From Roridomyces roridus (lineage: Eukaryota; Basidiomycota; Agaricomycetes; Agaricales; Mycenaceae): 64,000 bases of DNA. The stretch spans positions 372,001 through 436,000 of the forward strand of contig JARKIF010000012.1 in assembly GCA_029378245.1 (NCBI GenBank), read 5' to 3'. Positions 12,706 to 23,309 of the stretch are shown here, piece after piece; the stretch's first letter is position 1; each line of letters opens with the position of its first letter. The translations under genes were made by a program, and so were the position numbers. The notes below the pieces were generated by a model. It was not told the DNA's origin, made no database searches, and saw nothing but the letters and a program-made list of their open reading frames with translations.

Positions 12706-12848
12706 ATCCAGAGTCATTCTACCCGATTGCCAACCCACTCGCTCTGCTGCAGGGCATCATGATTCTGTCAAACGAGCCACTCCCCACACTTCTGTATCTT
12801 GACAAGTCTATCATTATTCTGGCGTACATTATAATTATATTCTACAAT

Positions 12849-14069
12849 CTAGGAGTATGTCTTCTGCAATCTCTCGTATTCTTCTACTATACGCTTGTGA
12901 ACGTCACTCCCCTCCTCAAAGCCCGTCAACTCGCCAACATAAGCGCCAAGGCCCTTCTCCTCAATCGCCTTGCACATCTCTACACTCTGCTCATCCTCGT
13001 CGTTTCGATACAGCAGCGCAGCAGCGATACCTGTAGCAAGATGATGTACAGGGATGTCATGCTCGACGCACATCCGTGCTGGTCCCACGAGACGGTCGCC
13101 ACGACCGAGTTTCCTCAGCGGCTGACGGCCCACACGCTCGACCTCGTCCCGCACCGCGGCGTTGGCAAAGCGGGCAAGGATCTTGTCAATGTACGCGTCG
13201 TGCTTTTTCGAGTCGAAGATGGAGCTGTGTTTGCGGCACAGTGCTGCGCCTGCTTCTTCATGCAGTGCACCACGGACGACGGCGGCGATGTCGGGGTCAG
13301 CGATGCTCGCATCGACGGTGGGGAGGTGCTTGAGATATCCCAGATAGGCGGTGATGGCGTGCCCCGCGTTAAGCGTGAAGAGCTTGCGCTCGTTGTACGC
13401 CGGGAGGTCGTCTGTGAGAGACATGCCTTCCACCGGGACATCCAGAGCACCGGGCTTGGAGCCCTTGAGCGCGACACCGTCGACGATCCACTCGAAAAAC
13501 TCCTCCACACCAACATCCAGCGACGAATCTGCGTCGTGTTCTTCGGGGTCAAACGGGGGAGCGATACGGTCGACGGAGCAGTTTGCAAACCCCACGTGTT
13601 GATCGACGTACTCGGCGTCTGCAGCGTCGTGGAGCTGCGCGCGGACCTTTTCCTCGAGCTGTGCAGTGGCTCCGATGGCGTTCTCGCAGGCAATAATGTT
13701 GATGGTACCACGCCCTGCCTTTCGACGGGCCTGAATACCCTTTGCAATAGTCGGGGCAATTTTGTCGAGGATGGGCAAACCCACTGCGGTGGTAACAAGT
13801 TTCAAGTCGGGGTGCGCCATCTCGCGGATGATGTCATTTGTAGTTGAGATGACGCCGGTGACATTTTCGACTTGCTGCACCTCGTTGGTGTCAGTGTTGG
13901 TGTCAAGGATGTGGACGCCGTAGGATTTTTCCTCGTTTATAGTTTGGATGAGGTCCTTGTCGACGTCGGTGAGGACAACGTGGTAGCCGGAATTTGAAAG
14001 TAGGGGTGCGATAAATCCACGACCGATACTGCCAGCGCCGAAATGGATTGCTCGTGGGGAGTGAGACAT
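12849..14069 (-). CDS. mtlD: Mannitol-1-phosphate 5-dehydrogenase
   Basis: NAD-dependent interconversion of fructose-6-phosphate and mannitol-1-phosphate in the cytosol. A single frame of 406 residues begins MSHSPRAIHFGAGSIGRGF, which contains the Rossmann motif GxGxxGRG. Further family blocks are VVLTDVDKDLI, IIACENAIGAT, FANCSVDRIAPP, KLFTLNAGHAITAYLG (the catalytic-region K/N/H block) and HLATGIAAALLYRND. The length fits fungal and bacterial MtlD (about 380-400 residues). Unlike nearly all conserved genes around it, it has no intron, which may reflect retrocopying, intron loss or transfer; I see no direct proof of transfer. It is divergent from the AP180 gene. Confidence 0.95.
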   Translation of the reverse strand: MSHSPRAIHFGAGSIGRGFIAPLLSNSGYHVVLTDVDKDLIQTINEEKSYGVHILDTNTDTNEVQQVENVTGVISTTNDIIREMAHPDLKLVTTAVGLPILDKIAPTIAKGIQARRKAGRGTINIIACENAIGATAQLEEKVRAQLHDAADAEYVDQHVGFANCSVDRIAPPFDPEEHDADSSLDVGVEEFFEWIVDGVALKGSKPGALDVPVEGMSLTDDLPAYNERKLFTLNAGHAITAYLGYLKHLPTVDASIADPDIAAVVRGALHEEAGAALCRKHSSIFDSKKHDAYIDKILARFANAAVRDEVERVGRQPLRKLGRGDRLVGPARMCVEHDIPVHHLATGIAAALLYRNDEDEQSVEMCKAIEEKGLGAYVGELTGFEEGSDVHKRIVEEYERLQKTYS

Positions 14070-14766
14070 GGTTGAAGGTTGGGGATTGGCTTTTACATAC
14101 CTTTATATACTTATGACCCTAGCGGGAGGAGCGCGCCTCAGATCGCAGTCGCCATGATGTCATTACCGCTTTTGTATGAGCGAAGAGCCACACTATGGAT
14201 TCATCGACGAGTTTCCATCGAGGCTGTTAATCAAATCTGCCCGTTTCTTTCGTTTCCGCGCGCAGCGAAGTCTGCTCGCCGCGGGATTCCGTCCGAAATT
14301 GTGCCAAGGCGACCCTGCAAGCTCCTGTGAGATACGGACCCGTAGGATAGAGGCTAGCTACCTTGGTTCAAGGTTCGGTAGGCTGCTGCCGCACTTGAGA
14401 AGAATCATAAAACGTCACGCTCTCCTCAATTCAACTTTTCAAGGGGTGATTAAAATTTTGGACCCTCTCAGGAGGGTGGGGTACCAGGCAGACATTCAAA
14501 AGACGTCGTCGTCGTGGCAGAACGGGCGCAGATTTCGCAAGAAAGCAAAGGCGGAGACACGGATTCCAGAAGTTGCTAAGTCGAGGGTCTAAATTAGCAA
14601 GGCGGCGGCGTTGGAGCTCCACAAAAATCGGGTTGTAATGCGAGCTCAGTCGACAGACAGAGGCAGCTAGCACAATGATTTCGAACGACTGGAGACGACA
14701 TGGGAGTTTGAGGAAGCGAGTGAGACCACCACGTGGGTGTGTGTGCCGAGTTTGTGCTTTACCGCG
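14070..14766. other. Divergent promoter region of mtlD and the AP180 gene
   Basis: This 697-bp gap contains an open frame (14176-14592) without recognisable homology or codon signal, which I do not accept as a gene. It probably contains both promoters. Confidence 0.4.
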
Positions 14767-17700
14767 ATGAGCTCCTACGAGAAGGTGGTCAAGCTCGCCT
14801 GCAAGCCCAAGGCCGCCCCTCCGAAAGCCAAATATCTCGACCCAATCATTGCCGCGACCTGGGACGAAGGCGGCGCCGTCCACGATGTCTGCAAGGCCCT
14901 CTCTCCGCGTTTTCGGGAACCCAATGCAATCGTCGTCTTCAAGGCACTCATTGTTCTGCATACCATGATTCGAAACGGCTCTACCGACAATGTGCTGGGC
15001 TACCTCAGCGGGTCCTCGGTATTGAGGCTGAACAACGTCTCGACCGGAAGCTGGGAAGGTACGTAATTTGCACCGAGGACATGACCAGTTGTAATCCTCG
15101 GCAGGTTATACAGCACCGGAGAATCTGCAGCACTACGCTGCCTACCTCGACGCCCGCATACGAGCTTACCGCGATCTCAAGCACGACGCTGTCAAGGTCC
15201 AGTCCGACACGAATCGGGATGCCCGAACGACGGCGGGGATGAGCAACGGCTCGTCTTCAACATCTTTGCAGAGGAGCAAGACGCTGGCAGGGCGGAAGCT
15301 GCGGTTAATGACTGTGGAGAAGGGTCTGTTGCGCGAGACACGGGCGGTGCACGGCATGCTCGACGCCCTCGTTGCATGTCGGTTCTACCTCGACGACTTG
15401 GAGGACCCTCTGACTCTCACCGCACTCCGGATGCTCGTCAAGGACCTCCTCATTTTGTTTCAGGCGGGAAATGAGGGTGCGTGCCACGCCTGATTACAGC
15501 GCTCCCATCTCATCTCTCTGATCCCAAGGCGTTATAAATCTACTCGAAAATTATTTCGAAATGTCTCACACAGATGCCACTGAAGCCCTTGCTATCTACC
15601 GACATTTCTGCACTCAGACCGAAAACGTCGTCGAATACCTGGGTGTCGCTCGGAAGCTGCAGAATCTGTTGAATGTGCCAGTGCCGAATTTGAAACACGC
15701 TCCGGTGTCTCTCGCCGGCGCGCTTCAGGAATATCTCAATGACCCTGCATTCGAGCAGAATCGGATCGAGTACCGCACGAACAAGGATGCGGTAAAGCGT
15801 GGCGGGCGCGGTGGTGCGTGATTTTCCTAAATCTCCAGTCCTTCTCTCAACTGTTGATCTTTAGGCAAAGATAAACCATCCACTCCACCTGTTCCCGCTC
15901 TTCCATCCAGTACCGCTGCTTCCTCATCCACCAGGCCTGCGAACGGTTCTACGCCAGCAGAGATAAAGACGCCGAACGGGAAGCAGGATGCGTTGGTAGA
16001 CTTTTTCTCCGCCATCGAGGACACACAGCCCACGATGTTCAATCCGGCCACGAATAGGTGTGTTCCCTTGCGCAGATCCAGTCGGGAGCTGATCTGTTCT
16101 CGCCAGCCCCAACACGGCATATTTCCAGCAGACGGCGGCAGCTCCAAATCCATTCCAGCACCTGCAGGGTCAACCGGCAGGCTTTGGCGCATTCCAGCCT
16201 CAACCTACTGGCGCATTCCAGGCCCAACCGACCGGCGCATTCCCACCTCAAAACGGGATGCAGATACCACAACTTCAAGTTCCGCAATTCGACGGGGGTG
16301 GAGCTGGGCTACAACCACAGGCAACAGGATTCAATCCATTCGTACGGCCTTTGTCGAGCGTCGGGCCAATGGCGGCGCAGGCAACGGGTATGGGGATGGG
16401 AGCGTTTGGGCAGCCACAGCAGATGAGTAACCCCTTTGGCGCGCAGCCGACTGGGGCTCTTGGGGCACAGCCGACGGGGGCGTTTGGCGCGTTCCCTCAG
16501 CAGCAACAGCAACAGTCCTTCCTGCGTCCACAGATGACTGGTGGCGGCGCGGCCAATCCGTTCCGCGCGTCGATGGCCATGGGTGCCGGTGCTGGTCCTG
16601 TGCCCCAACTCCCAATGATGCAGGGCTCACTATCGGCGGGGGCGTCTCCTGCTATGAACGGCGGAGGGCTGGGTTCAGGGCTACGGCCACAGATGACGGG
16701 CGGAGGAACGGCCAATCCATTCCGTGCGAGCATGATGTTTTCGCAAGGAACTGGCCCGGCAGCGCTCTCGGGCTCTGCCGCACCCGCTGTACCGCCATTC
16801 GTTCTCGGCAACACCAACAACGCCGCTTCTTCTCTCGTATCACCTATGGGCGGCGCTGCAGGAATCGCTCGCCCAGCATCTGCTCCACTTAGCGCGTTGG
16901 CTCCTTCCTCTCCATCGCCTGCTGGTGGTATCTTGCAGCCTGTCAAGACGCACCAGACAGGAACGAAGAATCCGTTTGGGCAGCCGGCGCCAAGGGAGGA
17001 AGTCCCTGCATTACCAACACGGCAACCGACGCTGATGGAAATAGCGATGGGGAGCCTACAGCAGCAGCAGAAACAATTGCAGGAACAACAGCAGCAGCTT
17101 CACCAGCAGCAGCAGGCACAGCAACAACTGAAGACACAGGCCACAGGCTTTGGTGGGAGTACGACCAAGGCGTTTGATTACGGATCAAGTGCCCTCGGGC
17201 CCGGATCAACGGATATATCGAGCATCGCCAGCGAGTTTGCGTTCAAGGGCGGCAGTACGAGCGCAACTGGCAGCACTATGACCGGGACGTCTTCTGACGC
17301 TGGGTCATCATCGCTATTCTCTGCACCGTCATTCACAGGAACAACCGCGACCTCGTCATCTCTGTCTTCACCGGGCGGTGGGCTTGGTGGTTTCAGCTCA
17401 GGCTCTTTCAGCCCGACGGTGCCTTCGTTTGGAGGGTCGGGGTCGAGCACACCGGCTTTCAATCCCGCAACCTCGGCGCTCAACTCACCCGCTGGAGGCT
17501 TCAACTCGCCGAGTTCATTGACGTCTCAACCCACAGGCGGGGCGAAAGCGTTCAAGCCGAGTTCCTCGTTTGGTGCCAGTTTGCTCGAGGCACTACCACC
17601 GATACCGGGGTCTGCACCGACTTCCCCTGCGTTGAGCACGCAGCCTACCGGTTTCCTAAATAGTGGCGCTGGTAGTGCCTTTGGCGGCTCACCAAGTCCA

Positions 17701-18114
17701 GGGTCCAGCGTTCTCGGTGGCTTGAGTCCGTTGGGCGCCTCGACAAACCCTACGGGGGCGTTTGGCGCAGGTTCCAGTCCATTCGGTGGCTTGTCAGGCG
17801 GTTTTTCCGCGTCCCCAAACCCCACCGGGGCGTTTGGTGCTTCCACTGGCGGGTTTGGGGGCGCTTCGACGAATCCTACGGGAATGGGTAGCACTCTGGG
17901 TGTCGGCCTGCGACCGCAGATGACGGGCGGTGCTGCGAATCCCTTCCGTGCGTCTATGGCGATGGGCGGCGCCGTTCCACCGATGCCAACGGGCGCGATG
18001 CCAACAGGAGGAGCGTTCGGGGGTTCGTTTGGGGGCGCCTTCGGGTCGGCTGCAGCACCTCCGTTTGGCTCACCGGGACAGCAGCAGCAAAACGGGACGC
18101 CATCGCTCATTTAA
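14767..18114 (+). CDS. AP180/CALM-type clathrin adaptor (ANTH domain) with long NPF-rich tail
   Basis: Endocytic adaptor that binds phosphoinositides and clathrin at the plasma membrane. The ATG at 14767 starts MSSYEKVVKLACKPKAAPPK, the PIP2-binding Lys cluster of the ANTH domain. The domain continues through LYIAATW-type and VVFKALIVLHTMIRNG blocks, AAYLDARIRAYRDLK, LRMLVKDLLILFQAGNEG and MSHTDATEALAIYRHF (to about 15820). About six introns lie in this half. The C-terminal exon from about 16100 to 18114 is low complexity, rich in Gln, Gly, Ser and Pro, with repeated PTGAFGA units and three copies of LRPQMTGG..ANPFRAS (about 16516, 16680, 17905). NPF motifs bind EH-domain proteins such as Pan1/Ede1. 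Large antisense ORFs here are artefacts of repeat composition. Confidence 0.92.
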
Positions 18115-18246
18115 TCCACGCTACTTACTCACTATGCATTGCAACCCGGTTGTTGTACATTTTACTCTATTCCCTGCATTTCGGAAACTGTTCGCTTTTT
18201 CATGTAGATTAGTTATTTATGTGGTAGAGTACATAATGCGTGCTTT

Positions 18247-18798
18247 TCAATGTTCGATGCGCAAGGTCTCCGGCACCAAGGTATCGAAGAAATCTGTGCC
18301 AGAGACGATTTGGATGTACACACCTCGCCCACGCAGTTCTTCCAACTTGCTCTGTGTCTCCAATGAAAGGGGAGGTCGCCGACGCACAAACCAGGTGCTG
18401 GAGAGAGAGCTGGGCGATAGAGCTATATGTCGCCAACGGGCGCAGACAGCGCTACAAATCCACGGAGCCGATGGATCTTTCCGATGACTCGGCGTTTTGG
18501 AGAAGGTGAAGGTAAATATGGTGGATATGGTGGATAAAACCTCTGGTGGCATGCGGCGAAGAGGAGAGAGCGTGCCCTCGTGCTTCCGGATGTCCGTGTC
18601 CAACGCGTCCGCTTCGGAAGAAAGCTGGTACAGAACAGACTGGAATTCTGCTATCTTCGCGTCTAAACTGTCTCTTTGCGCTCGCGCGCGTGAGATGAAG
18701 TCAAGAATACCGGGCTTTTGCCATTCGCTGGCGGGGTCGTTGGTCTTCAAAAGGTCTTTCGGCAATGCACTAGTGATTTTGGTAAAAGAAGCGTCCAT
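18247..18798 (-). CDS. F-box-like protein with large internal deletion
   Basis: Open frame of 183 residues. It begins MDASFTKITSALPKDLLKTND and has the usual coiled coil (SRARAQRDSLDAKIAEFQ), the F-box (LSPLRRMPPEVLSTI) and SAVCARWRHIALSP. It then passes within about 25 residues to the family C-terminus (LEELRGRGVYIQI and TLVPETLRIEH). Intact relatives have about 490 residues, so roughly 300 residues of the Leu-rich substrate region are missing while the frame stays open. It could encode an F-box-only competitor or be a decayed copy. Confidence 0.65.
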   Translation of the reverse strand: MDASFTKITSALPKDLLKTNDPASEWQKPGILDFISRARAQRDSLDAKIAEFQSVLYQLSSEADALDTDIRKHEGTLSPLRRMPPEVLSTISTIFTFTFSKTPSHRKDPSAPWICSAVCARWRHIALSPSSLSSTWFVRRRPPLSLETQSKLEELRGRGVYIQIVSGTDFFDTLVPETLRIEH

Positions 18799-19008
18799 GA
18801 TGGTCCCGCAGCTGGGGCAAGGAAGACGGGGCGGAATCGGAGGCCATCTAGCCTTGTCGCAAGACGGAGAAGTGGTTCAGAACAAGAAGTATCGAAAGTT
18901 GTTTGGTCATGATGCGCTCTTTGATCCAGTCAGGTTGCGTCGAGCACTCAGGCAATTCTAAACAATGGGATTTGTCCATTCGAAAGTAGGTACTTACAAC
19001 ATCGACAA

Positions 19009-20490
19009 TCAAATCTGCAAGGCCTCTGGAACCAACTCGTCATGAAAATGGGGGAAGCCGGCGAATTGAATGTCCAGACCCTGTTCGCAGAGTAGTCGCA
19101 GCCTGGTCAGGTTTTCCTGCGACAATGGCCGGTTGAATTGGCAGAACCTGAAGGTTCTCAATCGACAATTCTTCCAATCCACCCCTTCCATTGCGTCTAT
19201 CAATTCATCGGCTGTTCCACCGCCCTCGTCGACGTCGACGTCGTTATAGAACCCCAACCAAAGCTGTTCCAAAGCAGACATGTGCGCAAAAATTGAAGCC
19301 AGAAAGGTAAGAACCGGCCGCATGGGGAGAACTTCCATGTGGCCGAAACATTTGAGTTGAGGAAGTCCCCCCACAATTTGCGCCCAAACCGAGCTAAGGC
19401 TGGACATATTTGAGCGGAGCACCAATTTTTGCAATGTCCGAGACACGCAGTGGAATACTGTAGGCTCCATGACCGGCTCGTTATCGTGGTCATACAACTC
19501 CGTGAGCGCAGGAGTCTCCAGATGTTTCAGAACGTCGCGGTCTGTGAAGGAAAGTCGGAGGAGGCGTGGTAACAGGACGACCCCAAATTTGAGCAAGTCA
19601 GGCTCTGGCTCGTCACCCAGGTGCAAAGTGCATTCAATGAGGTTGACGGCGGAGGCCAAGACGGAGAGTCTGGTCCATTCGATGGCCGCCCGATATTGCA
19701 GCAGTTGATGCCACGGCAAAATCAGAGCAATGGGAGAACGCCACTGCTCCAGCTGCACGGTAGCAACCTCCAATCGAGGGGCGGCGCTGAACAGGACCGA
19801 AATGGAATGAGAGAGGGAAGTCTCCAAGTTCATCTCGAGCCAGAGCGTCCGCAGAAGCGGGAACTGAGGCGCAAAGTCTTCCAAGTGGGCATACAGCACT
19901 TCTTGTCCTCCGAAGAACATGGTTTCCCAGCGCGGGCTATGCTGGGCAAGAACCCCGACCATATTCAACTCGGAGATCGTTGCGTGGTTCATTGTCTTGC
20001 AAAAGAATTCGACCCTCAATGGCAGATCCCGGGAACGGTCTAGCTGCGCTTTGAGACGATTAATATTGAGGTGGGGATCCTGGTTGTTGATTGTTGTCCA
20101 TAGAGCGGGGGAATTAACCGCTACATCTCGCCAGCGAGCGCAGACTTCACTGGCAATCCACGGCGCTGAGACTCGATCCAAGCCATTCGGATGTCGAAAG
20201 AAAGTGTTGGAGAAGATGAGAGATAAAATCTCTGGCGGCATGCGACGCAGAGGAGAGAGCACGCCCTCGTGTTGGCTGATTCTGGACACCAAAGCATCAC
20301 GTCCCCAGCAGAGCTTCTCTAAACTAGACTTGAGCTCCTCAATCTTTGCGTCAAATCGGCTTTTTCGGGCACGGGCACGGGCCAGGAAGTCGTGGACTGC
20401 GGGTATGTGGGGCTCGATGGAAGGCTCATTGCTCTCCAGCAGTTCGTTGGGGACTGCACTCGGAATGTCGGAGAAGAGATTCGAAGCCAT
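19009..20490 (-). CDS. F-box-like domain protein
   Basis: Intact intronless frame of 493 residues. The start MASNLFSDIPSAVPNELLES is supported by the duplicated fragment at 23163-23309, which has the same start. A coiled coil (ARARARKSRFDAKIEELK) precedes the F-box LSPLRRMPPEILSLIFSN and SEVCARWRDVAVNSP. The remaining 380 residues are Leu-rich. It is presumably an SCF substrate adaptor with unknown target. The region upstream of its start is a copy of the divergent promoter found between the F-box gene at 25423 and the NASP gene. Confidence 0.85.
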   Translation of the reverse strand: MASNLFSDIPSAVPNELLESNEPSIEPHIPAVHDFLARARARKSRFDAKIEELKSSLEKLCWGRDALVSRISQHEGVLSPLRRMPPEILSLIFSNTFFRHPNGLDRVSAPWIASEVCARWRDVAVNSPALWTTINNQDPHLNINRLKAQLDRSRDLPLRVEFFCKTMNHATISELNMVGVLAQHSPRWETMFFGGQEVLYAHLEDFAPQFPLLRTLWLEMNLETSLSHSISVLFSAAPRLEVATVQLEQWRSPIALILPWHQLLQYRAAIEWTRLSVLASAVNLIECTLHLGDEPEPDLLKFGVVLLPRLLRLSFTDRDVLKHLETPALTELYDHDNEPVMEPTVFHCVSRTLQKLVLRSNMSSLSSVWAQIVGGLPQLKCFGHMEVLPMRPVLTFLASIFAHMSALEQLWLGFYNDVDVDEGGGTADELIDAMEGVDWKNCRLRTFRFCQFNRPLSQENLTRLRLLCEQGLDIQFAGFPHFHDELVPEALQI

Positions 20491-20640
20491 CTGCTGGTTC
20501 TGGAAAAGAACCTAGGTTGTTTTGACGCGACGCGTCACACTCTTCGCCCATCACCACTGGCAGCCACTCGCCAATGCCCGTTGAATGCCCGAAGCAAACG
20601 CGGAAATAGGTCTCGACGCCGTACGTTCCCATTTCCTTCG
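20491..20640. repeat. Duplicated divergent promoter plus first codons of the NASP gene
   Basis: A GTTTTGACGCG...CACTCTT block (about 20518-20550) is shared with 23330-23365 and 25505-25555. Farther right, the text at 20587 (ATGCCCGAAGCAAACGCGG) matches the NASP start at 25645 (ATGCTCGAAGCAAACACGG) and stays alike for about 17 codons (M.EAN.E...DA) before diverging. The block therefore contains a copied F-box promoter and a broken NASP 5' end. Confidence 0.6.
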
Positions 20641-20798
20641 CACATCCGCCCTGTTTCGACGACACGCAGAATCTTCGTTTCGAGTCCGTTGCATACATTT
20701 AAACTACTTCCACCTGCTCCGCGAGCTCAAGAGCATCCAAAAAACTCGAAAAATTCTTCCTCTCATGTTTGCATGATCATAATCACGCGTGGCATGGC

Positions 20799-21094
20799 CT
20801 ATATTTTAACAGCCTTTGTGAAGGCAATGCGCAGGGTCTGGCCACTAGGCATGCCGATGTTCCCCCCGAGCCGGTTTAGCACATCTTCTTTCGCACGAAT
20901 AGCATCCGTCTAGTCAACGAAATTGACAAAGGCGCATTCCTGCATCATCCGAGTCAGTGATCCCACTGTGAAGAAAGGGCGCAAACCTTTTCGGGCGAGA
21001 GTCGCAGACTCTCGATGACACCGTAAGGGGCAAAGACGTGAATGAGTTGCTCAGCACCATCCAGGTTTCCGAGCCGCAAGGACCGAGTAGGGGT
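20799..21094 (-). pseudogene. RRM fragment (MRN1/Nrd1-like) with nonsense codon
   Basis: The minus strand encodes TPTRSLRLGNLDGAEQLIH, VFAPYGVIESLRLSPEK, then after a 47-bp intron (20986-20940) ECAFVNFVD, a TAG stop at 20910-20912, TDAIRAKEDVLNRLGG, IGMPSGQTLRIAF and a stop at 20799-20801. The RNP-like segments and the ECAFVNF block resemble RNA-recognition motifs of the fungal MRN1/Nrd1 type, where Gln is expected in place of the TAG. The preserved intron shows it derives from genomic DNA rather than cDNA. No other RRM is nearby, so it is a displaced, dead fragment. Confidence 0.6.
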
Positions 21095-21129
21095 CTGGAT
21101 ATGCGATGCAGGACCCTCTGACCCTCTGA

Positions 21130-22928
21130 CCTGAGAACGCGTAGATGTTCCAAGAAACAGAAGGAGCAAATAGACCCGTTCGGACGGGGCCCACAGTCCC
21201 TGTGGCTCCACCACTTGCAGGATTGACATTTGACGGTGGGGCGTGAACCTGGTTCTGGAGGGCACCACGATGAGTATATTGCTCGGCAGTTTCCATTCCG
21301 CGTACCTTCTTGTCCACAGACACAACGGAAAATCTCAACCGAATTCACTACTTCATGGCAAACGGAGCACACCTCCTGGATAGTGGGGGCATCATGTGAC
21401 ACGACAGCACTATCTGCCGTCCGTGTCGCCAGTGTCACTTCCTCCCGGATGTATCCCGGGCAGCGGTGGATGCTTCCGCCGTCGCTCCAAACCGACGATT
21501 GATAGATGCGCGACGCAGTTCGAGATCTCGAGTAATTTGTGGGGCAATGGTAGCTAAAGACTGCGGGACGCCCATCGACCGCCAGACGAATTCCCGCCGA
21601 GGCGGCACTGGGGGCGACTCCTCGTGATCGCTTGGAATAGCATCTTGTACGATGGCTTGGTCCAACGAAGGCCCCAGAGACGGTCGCGACATCTCTGGTG
21701 AGCGAGGAGAAGAGTCAAAAACAGTCGGTGTCCTTTCAATATCCTCATCTGGCGGTGAGTAAGGGAGGTGAACTGCCAGCATTAGAGTGAGCCACACCAT
21801 GTAGTAAGCGATTGGCCGACCGCAATACCTACACACGAAACCTCAGCGCTTCAACAAGGTGTTATGATGTGAAATGACCTTTTGACACAATCCGCTGAAC
21901 AAGGTCCAAATGCTGCCCATGTCTTGTTCTCGGTGCGCAGTATTCGCGTCGGTTGGTGAATTGATGCAAAAAAGAAATCGGTCATCGATGTCAAGGAAGA
22001 CGTCAAAGTTCTATGGGATTGAGACAGAGCAGCAAGTGGAGCAGAGGGATGGTCATACCTCGGGACCCCGCGGGAGCGCGATGCCTTGAGTACTCAGATA
22101 ATACATTCCCGACTTTGAAACGGGAATGAGCATGGCAATGAGAAAAGGGACAGATTTCATACAGAGAGGTCGGAAATCTGGTAACCGGTGACGCAACGAA
22201 AATGGATACGACCAACGACACGCACCATTTTGAATCCAAGCATAATGCTCTTGTCAAGACCATCCCTGAGAGCCCTGGCGAGTGGCCCTTCCGCTGTCTT
22301 CCGATGGGCTAGTGAAGGCTCAGTTGTACAGCATCATCATGACAGCCGAATGAGCACTACCGTTTTCATACGCTATAAAGTGATGCATTGACGTTGGCGA
22401 CGAGGTCCCTTCGATTCGTAGGACATTGGGATGCCTGTAGAAGGTCCATGGGATTATCCAAAGTGTCTGTGGTTTTCGCTCACAACAGTCTTTGTGATAC
22501 GGTCACCGTGGCTTCCAAGTGCTTTCCGACTCCTTTCAGTGGCGAGTCAAGAAGGTAACGGAATCACACACCTCACGAGCATTCCTTTCTGCGCTAAAAA
22601 CCTTCACGATGACCGCTCGGTCCTTAATCTTGCCGGCGTGGAAAAGATAACCTGGCCCGCGTCCTATCTCAGAGGCGAGGTTGAGATGCTTGTTTCGAAT
22701 GATCTGTGTATTTCTTAAAGGTTCGATGCATTGCTTCAAACCAGGCCCTCCACGAACCTTCAGTCCATCTTGCTGCTCTTTTGGCCTCCGTTGTCGCATA
22801 CGTTCTCCTAATCCATGTAAATCTGAGGACAGGAGGATTGAGGGATAGCATGTGCTAGTACTCAGAAGAAAACTTACCCTCGTTGTCCCGCCGTGGTTTC
22901 TCGCCCTGGTATACGAAAAGGTCCCCAT
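21130..22928 (-). CDS. Protein kinase-like gene (probable pseudokinase) with Cys-rich C-terminus
   Basis: Exons on the minus strand resemble an agaric family of divergent kinases. They give SEIGRGPGYLFHAGKIKDRA followed by VIVKVFSAERNARE (glycine loop and VAIK-like Lys, about 22640), HPNVLRIEGTSSP and HHFIAYENG (about 22400), FDVFLDIDDRFLFCIN in place of the DFG region (about 22010), VLRSANRLLHG (about 21830), TRDLELRRASINRRFG (about 21500) and a tail with Cys pairs (CSVCHEVV, FRCVCGQ, VKCQSCKWWSHRDC; 21370-21170). The DFG motif is missing, so kinase activity is doubtful. A frame change near 21740 may be an intron or a lesion. The first exon is uncertain. Confidence 0.55.
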
Positions 22929-23162
22929 GAATATTGTTGAATGTGCCTTTCCCGAGAGTGAATCCGCTGGCGTTGGAGATGAATGCCATCCAGGGGTGCG
23001 AGATGAGAGAGTACCAGCCTCGTGCGAGCGAGCTGTATTGTTTTCATCGCAAAGCTATGTCGCGAATGCGATGAATATGCCGCTCTGGTCCTGTGCTATT
23101 CTGAACCTGACCACCAAAACATCGCGCTCCGAAAGCATCTAAAGACTTTGAGCCTTTCCGAG

Positions 23163-23309
23163 TCAATTTTTGCGTCGAAACAGCTTTGTTGGGCACGGGC
23201 ACGGACCAGGAAGTACTACGGGAACGTGGGGTTGGATGGCAGGGTCATTGCTCTCCAACAGTGCGTTGGGGACTGCACTCGGAATGTCGGAGAAGAGATT
23301 CGAAGCCAT
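23163..23309 (-). pseudogene. F-box gene fragment (N-terminus only)
   Basis: The ORF from 23309 encodes MASNLFSDIPSAVPNALLES and a few more matching residues, almost the same as the start of the gene at 19009-20490, then leaves homology within the coiled coil and stops. The upstream block (23330-23365) also matches. It is a truncated duplicate of the promoter and first 35 codons. Confidence 0.75.

Noticed and set aside
12635..12760. Complete intron-containing tRNA-Phe gene
   Set aside because: No 3' anticodon strand, T arm or acceptor strand can be found in the following 120 bp.
12759..13847. 362-codon plus-strand ORF
   Set aside because: It is antisense to the well supported mannitol-1-phosphate dehydrogenase and has no recognisable motifs.
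14176..14592. 138-codon plus-strand ORF between mtlD and AP180
   Set aside because: No homology, no codon preference and it lies in a promoter region.
16497..18110. Long minus-strand ORFs rich in Pro, Ala and Gly
   Set aside because: They are antisense to the repetitive tail of the AP180 homologue; open frames arise from repeat composition.
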